The notes under the pieces are model-generated. The model was not told the origin of the DNA. It saw only the letters and a list, made by a program, of their open reading frames with translations, and made no database searches. A DNA stretch of 5,592 nucleotides from Bacteroidota bacterium (GTDB lineage: Bacteria > Bacteroidota > Bacteroidia > Flavobacteriales > Flavobacteriaceae), in contig JABHYI010000076.1 in the NCBI GenBank assembly GCA_018656255.1, forward strand, positions 1 to 5,592, given 5' to 3'. This document shows positions 1 to 4,813 of this stretch, piece after piece (positions within the stretch are counted from its first letter, which is position 1; each line of letters opens with the position of its first letter). A program made the position numbers and the translations under genes.

Positions 1-33
1 CTGCAAAGAGTACGAGAAAAATTAGGTTATTAA
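1..33 (+). CDS. C-terminal end of an unidentified upstream gene (partial)
   Basis: The frame open from base 1 encodes LQRVREKLGY followed by a TAA stop. The stop shares its last A with the ATG of the phosphoesterase gene (TAATG). One-base stop/start overlaps are typical of translationally coupled genes in an operon, and this is the main reason to treat the ten codons as a real gene end. The basic, helix-like tail is too short to identify a family, and I assign no function. The rest of the gene lies to the left of the window. Confidence 0.5.
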   Translation: MQRVREKLGY

Positions 34-770
34 TGTCTTTACCCAATAGAACTTTAGTCATTGGAGATATCCATGGAGGTTTAAAAGCCTTGCAGCAGGT
101 GTGGAGTCGTGCTCATATTTCTAAAGAAGACACTTTAGTCTTTTTGGGAGATTATGTGGATGGGTGGAGTGATGCTGTTGAAGTGATTTCCTTTTTAATT
201 TCTATCAGTAAAACCCATCAGTGTATATTTCTGAGAGGAAATCACGATTATCTAGTACATCGGTATTTAACCAAAAATGACACGAATCCTTTGTGGGTAG
301 CTCATGGAGGAGCTGCTACTATTGCAGGATACAAGCATATTTCTCCAGCTGAAAAAAATGAGCATATTTCATTTCTAGAATCGCTACACAACTACTATAT
401 AGATTCGCAAAACAGGTTGTTTGTTCATGCAGGATTTACCAACCAAGCAGGGCCAAAACAAGAGTTTTACCCTGATTTTGTATATTGGGATAGGTCTCTT
501 TGGGAAATGGCCTGTAGCTTAGACCCTTTACTCTCCAAAAAAAGCAATAGATATCCAAAACGGCTCTTATTGTTTAAAGAAATATACATAGGCCATACCC
601 CTACCACAAAAATAGGCAAGACAATTCCAACAAGTTTTGCAAATCTTTGGAATATAGACACTGGAGCAGCCTTCAAAGGGAGCCTATCTGTATTGGATGT
701 CTCAACAAAAGAATTTTGGCAAAGTGATCCTGTTTATACCTTGTACCCACAAGAAAAAGGCCGCAATTAA
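33..770 (+). CDS. PPP-family metallophosphoesterase (serine/threonine phosphatase-like)
   Basis: This 245-residue protein is predicted to be a soluble cytoplasmic phosphoesterase with a two-metal active site. The PPP signature is complete and in order: GDIHGG (Asp12, His14), GDYVDGW (Asp40, Asp43), RGNHD (Asn70, His71, Asp72), HAGF (His132) and GHTP (His188). An NIDTGAAFKG segment (about 207-216) follows, as in bacterial PPP phosphatases related to lambda phosphatase, PrpE and ApaH. The length fits that group, and there is no signal peptide or membrane segment. Members split phosphoprotein, Ap4A or other phosphate esters; the substrate cannot be read from the sequence, so no symbol is given. 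The ATG at 33 is chosen because it overlaps the preceding stop codon and places the first motif at residue 11, as usual. No Shine-Dalgarno sequence is seen, consistent with coupled translation. It converges on the aldehyde dehydrogenase gene, with a shared terminator between them. Confidence 0.93.
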   Translation: MSLPNRTLVIGDIHGGLKALQQVWSRAHISKEDTLVFLGDYVDGWSDAVEVISFLISISKTHQCIFLRGNHDYLVHRYLTKNDTNPLWVAHGGAATIAGYKHISPAEKNEHISFLESLHNYYIDSQNRLFVHAGFTNQAGPKQEFYPDFVYWDRSLWEMACSLDPLLSKKSNRYPKRLLLFKEIYIGHTPTTKIGKTIPTSFANLWNIDTGAAFKGSLSVLDVSTKEFWQSDPVYTLYPQEKGRN

Positions 771-771
771 A

Positions 772-809
772 AAAGCCCTAGAGGAATAATTTAGATCCTC
801 TAGAGCTTT
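772..809. terminator. Bidirectional intrinsic terminator between convergent genes
   Basis: A 14-base left arm (772-785) pairs with 796-809 with a single C/A mismatch at 777, around a 10-base loop. Read on the minus strand, as the end of the aldehyde dehydrogenase transcript, the stem runs into six T residues (complement of A769-A774), a good intrinsic terminator. Read on the plus strand, after the phosphoesterase stop at 770, it ends in CTTTATATT, which is weaker but usable. Its place between two converging stop codons supports the call. Confidence 0.8.
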
Positions 810-844
810 ATATTGTATGTGTAAAAATAAGGAAGCCTTATCCC

Positions 845-2398
845 TTACAGATCAAACTTAATTCCTTGTGCCAGCGGGAGCTCGTCAGAATAGTTTACCG
901 TATTGGTTTGTCTTCTCATGTATACTTTCCAGGCATCCGAACCACTTTCGCGGCCGCCACCAGTTTCTTTCTCTCCACCAAAGGCACCTCCAATTTCGGC
1001 ACCACTAGTTCCAATATTTACGTTAGCAATTCCACAATCTGACCCTGCAAAAGACAAGAATTTTTCTGCCTCTTTCATTTCGTTTGTCATTATTGCAGAA
1101 GAAAGCCCTTGCGCAACACCGTTTTGCATTTCGATAGCCTCTTCTACCTCACCTGTATACTTCATTAAGTATAAAATAGGAGCAAATGTTTCGTGTTGTA
1201 CAATTTCAAAACTGTTTTTAGCTTCAATAATTGCTGGTTTTACATAACATCCACTCTCAAAACCTGGACCTTGAACAACGCCACCTTCCACAAGTACGGT
1301 TCCTCCTTCAGCTTTTGCTTTTTCAATAGCAGCTAGGTAGGTGTTTACAGCATCTACATCAATTAATGGCCCTACATGGTTGTTTTCATCAAGTGGGTTA
1401 CCAATAGTGATTTGTTTGTAAGCGCCCACAATAGCATCTCTAACTTTATTATACACACTCTGGTGAATAATTAATCTTCTTGTTGAGGTACAACGCTGTC
1501 CTGCAGTACCAACGGCGCCAAATACAGCTCCTGGAACTACTACTTTTAAATCTGCAGTTGGTGTAATAATAATGGCATTGTTACCACCTAATTCTAGTAA
1601 TGATTTACCAAAACGCTGGGCAACAGTTGCGCCAACAATTCTTCCCATACGAGTAGATCCTGTTGCAGATATTAGCGGTATTCTGGTATCTGTAGTCATC
1701 ATTTCACCTACTGTGTAATCTCCATTAATAATAGAGGAGATTCCCTCTGGAAGGTTGTTGTCTTTTAATACACCTGCAATAATGTTTTGACATGCCACGG
1801 CGCACATAGGTGCTTTTTCACTTCCTTTCCATACACACACATCACCACAAACCCAAGCAAGGGCTGTGTTCCAAGCCCAAACAGCAACTGGAAAATTAAA
1901 GGCAGATATGATTCCAACAATACCTAGTGAGTGCCACTGTTCTCTCATAACGTGACCTGGACGCTCAGAGGGTATGGTTTGTCCGTTTAATTGTCTTGAC
2001 AATCCTACAGCAAAATCACAGATGTCTATCATTTCTTGTACCTCACCATATCCTTCTTGAAGTGATTTTCCCATTTCATAAGAAACAAGTTTTCCAAGAG
2101 GTTTTTTCAGTTCACGTAATTTGTTACCAAATTGACGAACAATCTCACCCCTTAGTGGAGCTGGCATTGTTCTGAAAGATAAAAATGCTTTTTGAGCTGT
2201 TTTGATTACCGTCTGGTATTCTTCTTTTGTAGTTGTGGTAACCTTACCAATTAAAGCCCCATCTACCGGAGAATATGAAGCGATTTGCGCTCCACCTGGA
2301 TACCACGTGTTTCCTGTTGAGGTACCTTGATTTACGGCTTTAAGCCCTAGTTCTTTTAACGCCTGGTCCATACCGAAGTCTTTTGCTACTGTTGACAT
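845..2398 (-). CDS. amaB: ALDH7-family L-aminoadipate-semialdehyde / piperideine-6-carboxylate dehydrogenase
   Basis: This 517-residue NAD(P)-dependent aldehyde dehydrogenase is full length for the antiquitin (ALDH7) family, which oxidises alpha-aminoadipate 6-semialdehyde to alpha-aminoadipate in lysine catabolism. Visible elements in order are the oxyanion Asn168 (SAFNFP), cofactor-binding Lys191 (VWKGSEKAP), the Rossmann segment TGSTRMG (247-252), general base Glu269 in ELGGNN, catalytic Cys303 in GTAGQRCTSTRRL, and HETFAP (402-407). ELGGNN and the Arg302-Cys303 pair in GQRCT are ALDH7 hallmarks. Glu122 (VQEMIDICDFAVG) and Arg302 appear to match the two residues that bind aminoadipate semialdehyde in human ALDH7A1. 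There is no signal peptide, so it is cytosolic. The start fits the short N-terminus of bacterial homologues, and an A/T-rich leader precedes it. It lies downstream of the 3-hydroxyanthranilate dioxygenase pair in the same direction, 200 bp away and with a possible promoter of its own. A related C6 aminosemialdehyde could be the real substrate. Confidence 0.92.
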   Translation of the reverse strand: MSTVAKDFGMDQALKELGLKAVNQGTSTGNTWYPGGAQIASYSPVDGALIGKVTTTTKEEYQTVIKTAQKAFLSFRTMPAPLRGEIVRQFGNKLRELKKPLGKLVSYEMGKSLQEGYGEVQEMIDICDFAVGLSRQLNGQTIPSERPGHVMREQWHSLGIVGIISAFNFPVAVWAWNTALAWVCGDVCVWKGSEKAPMCAVACQNIIAGVLKDNNLPEGISSIINGDYTVGEMMTTDTRIPLISATGSTRMGRIVGATVAQRFGKSLLELGGNNAIIITPTADLKVVVPGAVFGAVGTAGQRCTSTRRLIIHQSVYNKVRDAIVGAYKQITIGNPLDENNHVGPLIDVDAVNTYLAAIEKAKAEGGTVLVEGGVVQGPGFESGCYVKPAIIEAKNSFEIVQHETFAPILYLMKYTGEVEEAIEMQNGVAQGLSSAIMTNEMKEAEKFLSFAGSDCGIANVNIGTSGAEIGGAFGGEKETGGGRESGSDAWKVYMRRQTNTVNYSDELPLAQGIKFDL

Positions 2399-2415
2399 AA
2401 AATTTATTTTTTTAT

Positions 2416-2431
2416 CCCTTTTTATAAAGGG
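2416..2431 (-). promoter_or_regulatory. Small hairpin in the aldehyde dehydrogenase leader
   Basis: CCCTTT (2416-2421) and AAAGGG (2426-2431) form a 6 bp perfect stem with a 4-base loop, ending 17 bases before the start codon of the minus-strand gene. In the mRNA the A/U-rich stretch between hairpin and ATG would remain single-stranded. This is the arrangement expected of a Bacteroidota leader that uses an A-rich initiation region instead of a Shine-Dalgarno sequence. The stem is too small to call an attenuator or a riboswitch. Confidence 0.35.
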
Positions 2432-2517
2432 TTGTTTTTCCGAAATTGGAATTTATTAGGTACTGTAGTTTTTGTTTTTTAGCACTCTCAAGGGTTTAAT
2501 CTATTGAGCCTGTGGCG

Positions 2518-2549
2518 CGAAGATACGATTTTGCCCACGTTCACAAAAA
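2518..2549 (-). promoter_or_regulatory. Candidate Bacteroidota-type promoter for the aldehyde dehydrogenase gene
   Basis: On the minus strand TTTTTG (complement of 2544-2549) is followed after 18 bases by TATCTTCG (complement of 2518-2525). The second box matches the Bacteroidota/Flavobacterium -7 consensus TAnnTTTG at all but one position, and the spacing fits the usual TTTG to -7 distance. Transcription would begin near 2511, leaving a leader of about 110 nt. I see no convincing terminator after the upstream gene pair, so read-through from the 3790 promoter is also possible. Confidence 0.45.
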
Positions 2550-2598
2550 GATTCATGGCCGTAGTGTTTAAAGATTTGATTTACACGAAATTATAGGA

Positions 2599-3219
2599 CT
2601 AAAAATTACTTAAAACCTTGAACAGTGTAGTGTTTGAATACTCTGATTTATAGCTGTAATACGCCCCACTAGGCTTTATAATTACAAAACTACCACAGTT
2701 GAAATGTAACGGGAAAAATAAATTTTCTATTGTTTGATTGTGGTCCAAATACCAATCCACACTTTTTTTGGATTGGTGGAGTCCAGTAGTGTTTTTGTAA
2801 ACAAAATAAGCCGCATACTGTGCTGTTTTTTCTATTTGTTTTTTACTTGATCTATGTTTTTTTTCAACAAAAGAGCTGTTGCCACTGCTGTTGCATGGGT
2901 CCTCGCCTGGGTAATACTGGATCACAATACCTTGTTGGGGGTTTAATTTTTTTGAACTAGAAATTTCATAGCCAAGGCGCAGATTTTTAAGCTCTTTTTT
3001 AGAGAGTACGCCAGTGATTTCTCGTTTCATTTTCACAAAAACCTCTAGAGAATCACTTTGGTAAGAAAGCAAAAGGTGGCTTTCCTTTTCTATTTTATTG
3101 TACTGAGTTTCAGATATTTTTTGCAACTCTGTTCCTAAATATAATTTGGGCTTTTGACCATTGCAAAGCGAGAACATAATAAGGTAAAACCCTAAAAAAA
3201 ACTTTTTTCTATAATCCAT
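2599..3219 (-). CDS. Secreted protein of unknown function, coupled to the dioxygenase gene
   Basis: I do not recognise a family for this 206-residue protein. Residues 1-21 look like a Sec signal peptide: basic MDYRKK, hydrophobic FFLGFYLIMFSL, then CNG before Gln22. Flavobacterial export signals often end just before Gln. Cys19 is not in a convincing lipobox (FSLC), so a soluble periplasmic or secreted form is more likely than a lipoprotein. The mature part has two cysteines (Cys109 in GEDPCNSSGNSS, Cys175 in HFNCGSFVIIKPSG) that could form a disulfide, a Lys/Ser-rich stretch (119-131), and an aromatic-rich C-terminal region with a beta-like pattern (IIKPSGAYYSYKSEY). The start codon lies 2 nt after the stop of the dioxygenase gene, so both are probably on one mRNA. 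Nothing in the sequence shows a catalytic site, and its link to kynurenine metabolism rests on position alone. Confidence 0.8.
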   Translation of the reverse strand: MDYRKKFFLGFYLIMFSLCNGQKPKLYLGTELQKISETQYNKIEKESHLLLSYQSDSLEVFVKMKREITGVLSKKELKNLRLGYEISSSKKLNPQQGIVIQYYPGEDPCNSSGNSSFVEKKHRSSKKQIEKTAQYAAYFVYKNTTGLHQSKKSVDWYLDHNQTIENLFFPLHFNCGSFVIIKPSGAYYSYKSEYSNTTLFKVLSNF

Positions 3220-3221
3220 TT

Positions 3222-3755
3222 CTAGTTAGTAAACCTTTTGTCTACCTCCATTATAGTTTTACAATTGTTGCAGGTTCTTAAATCTTCACTGCCATAAAAG
3301 TCTTTAAAATGTTTAAAAAAGTCTACTTCTACATCATTTAAGGGGAAGTATACTTCGTGTAGTTTTTCATTGCAAGTGTCGCAAAACCAAAGTAAGCCGT
3401 CATTGACGTTTAATTTTTTTCTGTTGCGCTCTATTACAAGTCCTATAGAGTTCTCGCCACGCACAGGAGAGTGGGGCACTTTGGCCGGATGCAGATACAT
3501 ATCTCCAGGACCAAGTTCCATCGTTTTTTTTACACCATCTTCTTGTATATGAACCTGAATGTTACCCTCTAATTGATAAAACAACTCTTCTGTTTCATTG
3601 TAATGGTAGTCTTTTCGGGCATTGGGTCCTCCAACAATCATGACAATATAATCTCCAGCTTCTTTGTATAGATTTTTGTTTCCTACAGGCGGCTTTAGTA
3701 ATGCTCTGTTGTCTTTAATCCACTGATTTAAATTAAACGGTTTTTGAATTGCCAT
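3222..3755 (-). CDS. nbaC: 3-hydroxyanthranilate 3,4-dioxygenase
   Basis: This 177-residue cupin enzyme opens the ring of 3-hydroxyanthranilate with O2 to give 2-amino-3-carboxymuconate 6-semialdehyde. That product either closes spontaneously to quinolinate (NAD synthesis) or is decarboxylated for catabolism. The protein is collinear with the Cupriavidus metallidurans enzyme: Fe(II) ligands His51, Glu57 and His95; substrate-binding Arg47, Arg99 and Glu109 (one residue earlier than the usual Glu110 because of a one-residue deletion after Arg99). The C-terminal rubredoxin-like metal site has two CxxC pairs, Cys125/Cys128 (WFCDTC) and Cys162/Cys165 (TCNNC), marking the bacterial and fungal form rather than the animal form. 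There is no signal peptide, so it acts in the cytosol. The start gives the family's standard N-terminus (FNLNQWI, then KPPVGN). It is the first gene after the 3790 promoter, with the unknown secreted-protein gene 2 nt downstream. No other kynurenine-pathway gene is in the window. Confidence 0.96.
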   Translation of the reverse strand: MAIQKPFNLNQWIKDNRALLKPPVGNKNLYKEAGDYIVMIVGGPNARKDYHYNETEELFYQLEGNIQVHIQEDGVKKTMELGPGDMYLHPAKVPHSPVRGENSIGLVIERNRKKLNVNDGLLWFCDTCNEKLHEVYFPLNDVEVDFFKHFKDFYGSEDLRTCNNCKTIMEVDKRFTN

Positions 3756-3789
3756 GGCTACAGTTTTTTGTTATACTATAAAAGTACAT

Positions 3790-3797
3790 CAAATTTA
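3790..3797 (-). promoter_or_regulatory. Promoter -7 box for the dioxygenase gene
   Basis: On the minus strand TAAATTTG matches the Bacteroidota -7 consensus TAnnTTTG perfectly and ends 34 bases before the dioxygenase ATG. This would give a leader of about 28 nt. No good TTTG-type -33 box is seen at the expected distance, so the promoter may be weak or need an activator. It is the only candidate between the terminator at 3846-3884 and the gene. Confidence 0.55.
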
Positions 3798-3845
3798 CAA
3801 TGTGAAAAACAGGGAGGCTCTTTTTTAGAATGTATGCAAAAAAAA

Positions 3846-3884
3846 ACTCCAACTAGTAGCTTTGGGGCGGCTATGGGTTGGAGT
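3846..3884 (-). terminator. Intrinsic terminator of the CAP-domain lipoprotein gene
   Basis: ACTCCAAC (3846-3853) pairs perfectly with GTTGGAGT (3877-3884). The stem continues inward with T-G and G-T wobbles, one mismatch and a TAGC/GCTA segment, leaving a 9-base G-rich loop. On the minus strand it is followed by eight T residues (complement of A3838-A3845). It lies 24 bases beyond the lipoprotein stop codon and upstream of the next minus-strand promoter, so it separates the two transcription units. Confidence 0.85.
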
Positions 3885-3907
3885 ATCAAACAATAAACAA
3901 GTAGGTA

Positions 3908-4411
3908 TTATATTTTGTAAAATAGTTGGGTGAAATAATATGTTCCGTTAGCGTTTGGCATAATGCCAAAACCTGAGCGTGTGTAATCTCCCTCTATGTT
4001 TCTTTTGTGTGTTGGGCTATTAAGCCAGGCTCTTACAACACTTTGTCCATCTTGGTAACCAAAAGCTACGTTTTCTCCCACTCTTTGGGCACCTTGATAG
4101 GTAAGTGCCTGCTCTCGGTAGTGAAAATTATCATGGTTCATATTTTCAACAGCAATCATGTATTTTGTATGCTCTACGGCATACGCTGATCCATGTTGTT
4201 GATCTACCTCAATTGGGTTAAGACCTATAGAGCTTCTGTGCTGGTTAATATAGTATGTAATTTCTTCTGCCATTTCCCAGTTTGTTTCTTTTGCAAGATT
4301 TAGATCAATGGTGTAATCTTCGATTATTTCTGTGGCCATGTCTTCTTTACTGCAAGAAGCAAATGACATTAAAAAAACCATAGCAAGTAGGCTAAGTTTA
4401 ATAGGTTTCAT
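3908..4411 (-). CDS. CAP/SCP-domain (PR-1-like) lipoprotein
   Basis: This 167-residue protein carries a lipoprotein signal peptide (residues 1-19, lipobox FASC, lipidated Cys20) and a single CAP domain (about 45-167). CAP features visible are the first helix with YYINQHRSSIGLNPIEVD, AVEHTKYM (His81), MNHDNFHYR (His93), VGENVAFG (Glu113), the AWLNSPTHKRNI block (His135) and the closing GFGIMPNANGTYYFTQLFYKI. His81, Glu113 and His135 probably belong to the conserved CAP cavity; I cannot place the fourth residue firmly. The length is normal for the bacterial single-domain type. Ser-Lys-Glu-Asp after Cys20 resembles the acidic surface-export signals of Bacteroidota lipoproteins, so it may be exposed on the outer membrane. 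Biochemical roles of bacterial CAP proteins are mostly unknown. It is monocistronic, with its own terminator, and is transcribed divergently from the beta-mannosidase gene. Confidence 0.93.
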   Translation of the reverse strand: MKPIKLSLLAMVFLMSFASCSKEDMATEIIEDYTIDLNLAKETNWEMAEEITYYINQHRSSIGLNPIEVDQQHGSAYAVEHTKYMIAVENMNHDNFHYREQALTYQGAQRVGENVAFGYQDGQSVVRAWLNSPTHKRNIEGDYTRSGFGIMPNANGTYYFTQLFYKI

Positions 4412-4441
4412 AATTTGGGGTCATCAAATTTGGGGCATGAT
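4412..4441 (-). repeat. Two-copy 15 bp tandem repeat just before the CAP gene start codon
   Basis: AATTTGGGG occurs at 4412-4420 and again at 4427-4435, a period of 15 bases; the bases after each copy are related but not identical (TCATCA and CATGAT). On the gene's strand this puts CCCCAAATT directly before the start codon and again 15 nt upstream. Two very short reading frames start within it (4438-4424 and 4424-4398, minus strand). The second overlaps the CAP gene start in another frame. Confidence 0.6.
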
Positions 4442-4448
4442 GATGATT

Positions 4449-4456
4449 CAAATATA
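4449..4456 (-). promoter_or_regulatory. Promoter -7 box for the CAP lipoprotein gene
   Basis: On the minus strand TATATTTG matches TAnnTTTG perfectly, 37 bases before the ATG. A TTTTTG element lies 15 bases upstream of it; this is shorter than the usual -33 spacing, so only the -7 box is claimed. The predicted transcript would start near 4442 and include the tandem repeat in its leader. Confidence 0.5.
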
Positions 4457-4497
4457 AAACTTTATGCAATACAAAAACACTTTAACTGATATTTATC

Positions 4498-4515
4498 GCA
4501 CTTAATCGTATTTAT
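4498..4515. repeat. Direct repeat copy 1 (ATCG-containing, possible operator)
   Basis: GCACTTAATCGTATTTAT differs at two positions from the copy at 4630-4647. A partial ATTTATCG lies immediately upstream (4491-4498), with its ATCG 10 bases, about one helical turn, from the ATCG of this copy. It lies about 40 bp upstream of the CAP gene -7 box and could serve either divergent gene. Confidence 0.5.
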
Positions 4516-4629
4516 TGATGTTTTTTTAAAACAACTAATACCTAAATAATCCTCAAAACCCGCTTTAATAAAGGGTTTGTTGATAAAAAGTTAAAAATTA
4601 AAAAAAATTAATTTTTCTCTATTTTTTAT

Positions 4630-4668
4630 GCATTTAATCGTGTTTATATTGCATTTTATCGTGTTTAT
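4630..4668. repeat. Two direct repeats 21 bp apart upstream of the mannosidase gene (possible operator)
   Basis: GCATTTAATCGTGTTTAT (4630-4647) and GCATTTTATCGTGTTTAT (4651-4668) differ at one base and are separated by three bases. The 21 bp period equals two helical turns, so a protein would contact both copies on the same DNA face. The pair sits 142 bases before the mannosidase start, in an otherwise featureless A/T-rich stretch, which suits an activator site. A third copy lies at 4498-4515. Confidence 0.65.
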
Positions 4669-4714
4669 TAGGCAAAAAAAGAGTCAAAAACGTCAATTTC
4701 TGTATCTGTAAACA

Positions 4715-4742
4715 AAAAAATCGATGAACTGCATCATTTTTT
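4715..4742. other. Terminator-like hairpin in the mannosidase upstream region
   Basis: GATG (4723-4726) pairs with CATC (4732-4735) around the loop AACTG. With C4722 bulged out, seven As and one T (4715-4721) continue the pairing with A4736 and the T-run 4737-4742. That gives 12 base pairs with one bulge, ending in a T tract on either strand. It could be a weak bidirectional terminator shielding the mannosidase gene, the end of a small RNA, or an imperfect operator centred near 4729. Its low GC content makes strong termination doubtful. Confidence 0.35.
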
Positions 4743-4780
4743 CTTTGAAATTTTGGTTTATAAGGTAAAGGAGCTATTGT

Positions 4781-4813
4781 ATGGTAAATAAGATGCTTAT
4801 TTTAGTAGCATGA
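4781..4813 (+). CDS. Possible 10-residue leader peptide overlapping the mannosidase start
   Basis: An ATG at 4781 opens a frame encoding MVNKMLILVA. Its TGA stop (4811-4813) overlaps the ATG of the mannosidase gene in the arrangement ATGA. AAAGGAG (4767-4773) precedes it by 7 bases, the best Shine-Dalgarno match seen before any start in the window. Such a layout would couple initiation at the mannosidase gene to translation of the mini frame. The peptide has no recognisable function and no run of regulatory codons, and a frame this short can arise by chance. Confidence 0.3.
   Translation: MVNKMLILVA

Larger units (their letters stand above)
4412..4809. other. 398 bp divergent intergenic region
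   Basis: This AT-rich region separates the divergent CAP lipoprotein and beta-mannosidase genes. From left to right it holds the 15 bp tandem repeat, a -7 box for the CAP gene (4449-4456), one copy of an ATCG-containing repeat (4498-4515), a bulged hairpin with AAACCC (4556-4561) and GGGTTT (4573-4578) arms, a nearly pure A/T tract (about 4580-4620), two more repeat copies 21 bp apart (4630-4668), a long A/T-rich hairpin (4715-4742) and a Shine-Dalgarno-led mini frame (4781-4813). No long reading frame or RNA gene is apparent. I find no perfect TAnnTTTG box facing the mannosidase gene, suggesting an activator-dependent promoter. Confidence 0.7.

Noticed and set aside
467..676. Minus-strand open frame of 69 codons inside the phosphoesterase gene
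   Set aside because: It is antisense to conserved PPP motifs and has no recognisable domain or initiation signal.
903..1247. Plus-strand open frame of 114 codons opposite the aldehyde dehydrogenase gene
   Set aside because: It lies wholly antisense to a clearly conserved ALDH7 coding sequence and its Pro/Ser-rich translation resembles no family; it is a shadow of the real gene's codon use.
2399..2511. Riboswitch (for example a lysine type) in the aldehyde dehydrogenase leader
   Set aside because: The leader is only about 110 nt, with a 6 bp hairpin and a weak 5 bp CTCAA/TTGAG pair (2487-2491 with 2504-2508). No multi-helix core or known riboswitch consensus is visible.
2521..2598. Terminator after the unknown secreted-protein gene
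   Set aside because: Only 4 bp GTGT/ACAC pairing and no adequate T run were found, so no terminator is claimed and read-through toward the dehydrogenase gene stays possible.
3370..3552. Plus-strand open frame of 60 codons opposite the dioxygenase gene
   Set aside because: It is antisense to the cupin metal-binding region of the dioxygenase and has no homologous features.
4007..4189. Plus-strand open frame of 60 codons opposite the CAP lipoprotein gene
   Set aside because: It is antisense to conserved CAP-domain motifs and has no independent support.
4556..4578. Intrinsic terminator formed by AAACCC/GGGTTT arms
   Set aside because: The stem needs a two-base bulge and a 3-base loop, has no T run directly after it on either strand, and no gene ends nearby. 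It is kept only as a minor hairpin in the intergenic description.
4498..4668. CRISPR array
   Set aside because: There are only three short copies with unequal spacing (3 and 114 bases between copies) and no spacer pattern or cas genes; a regulatory site is more likely.
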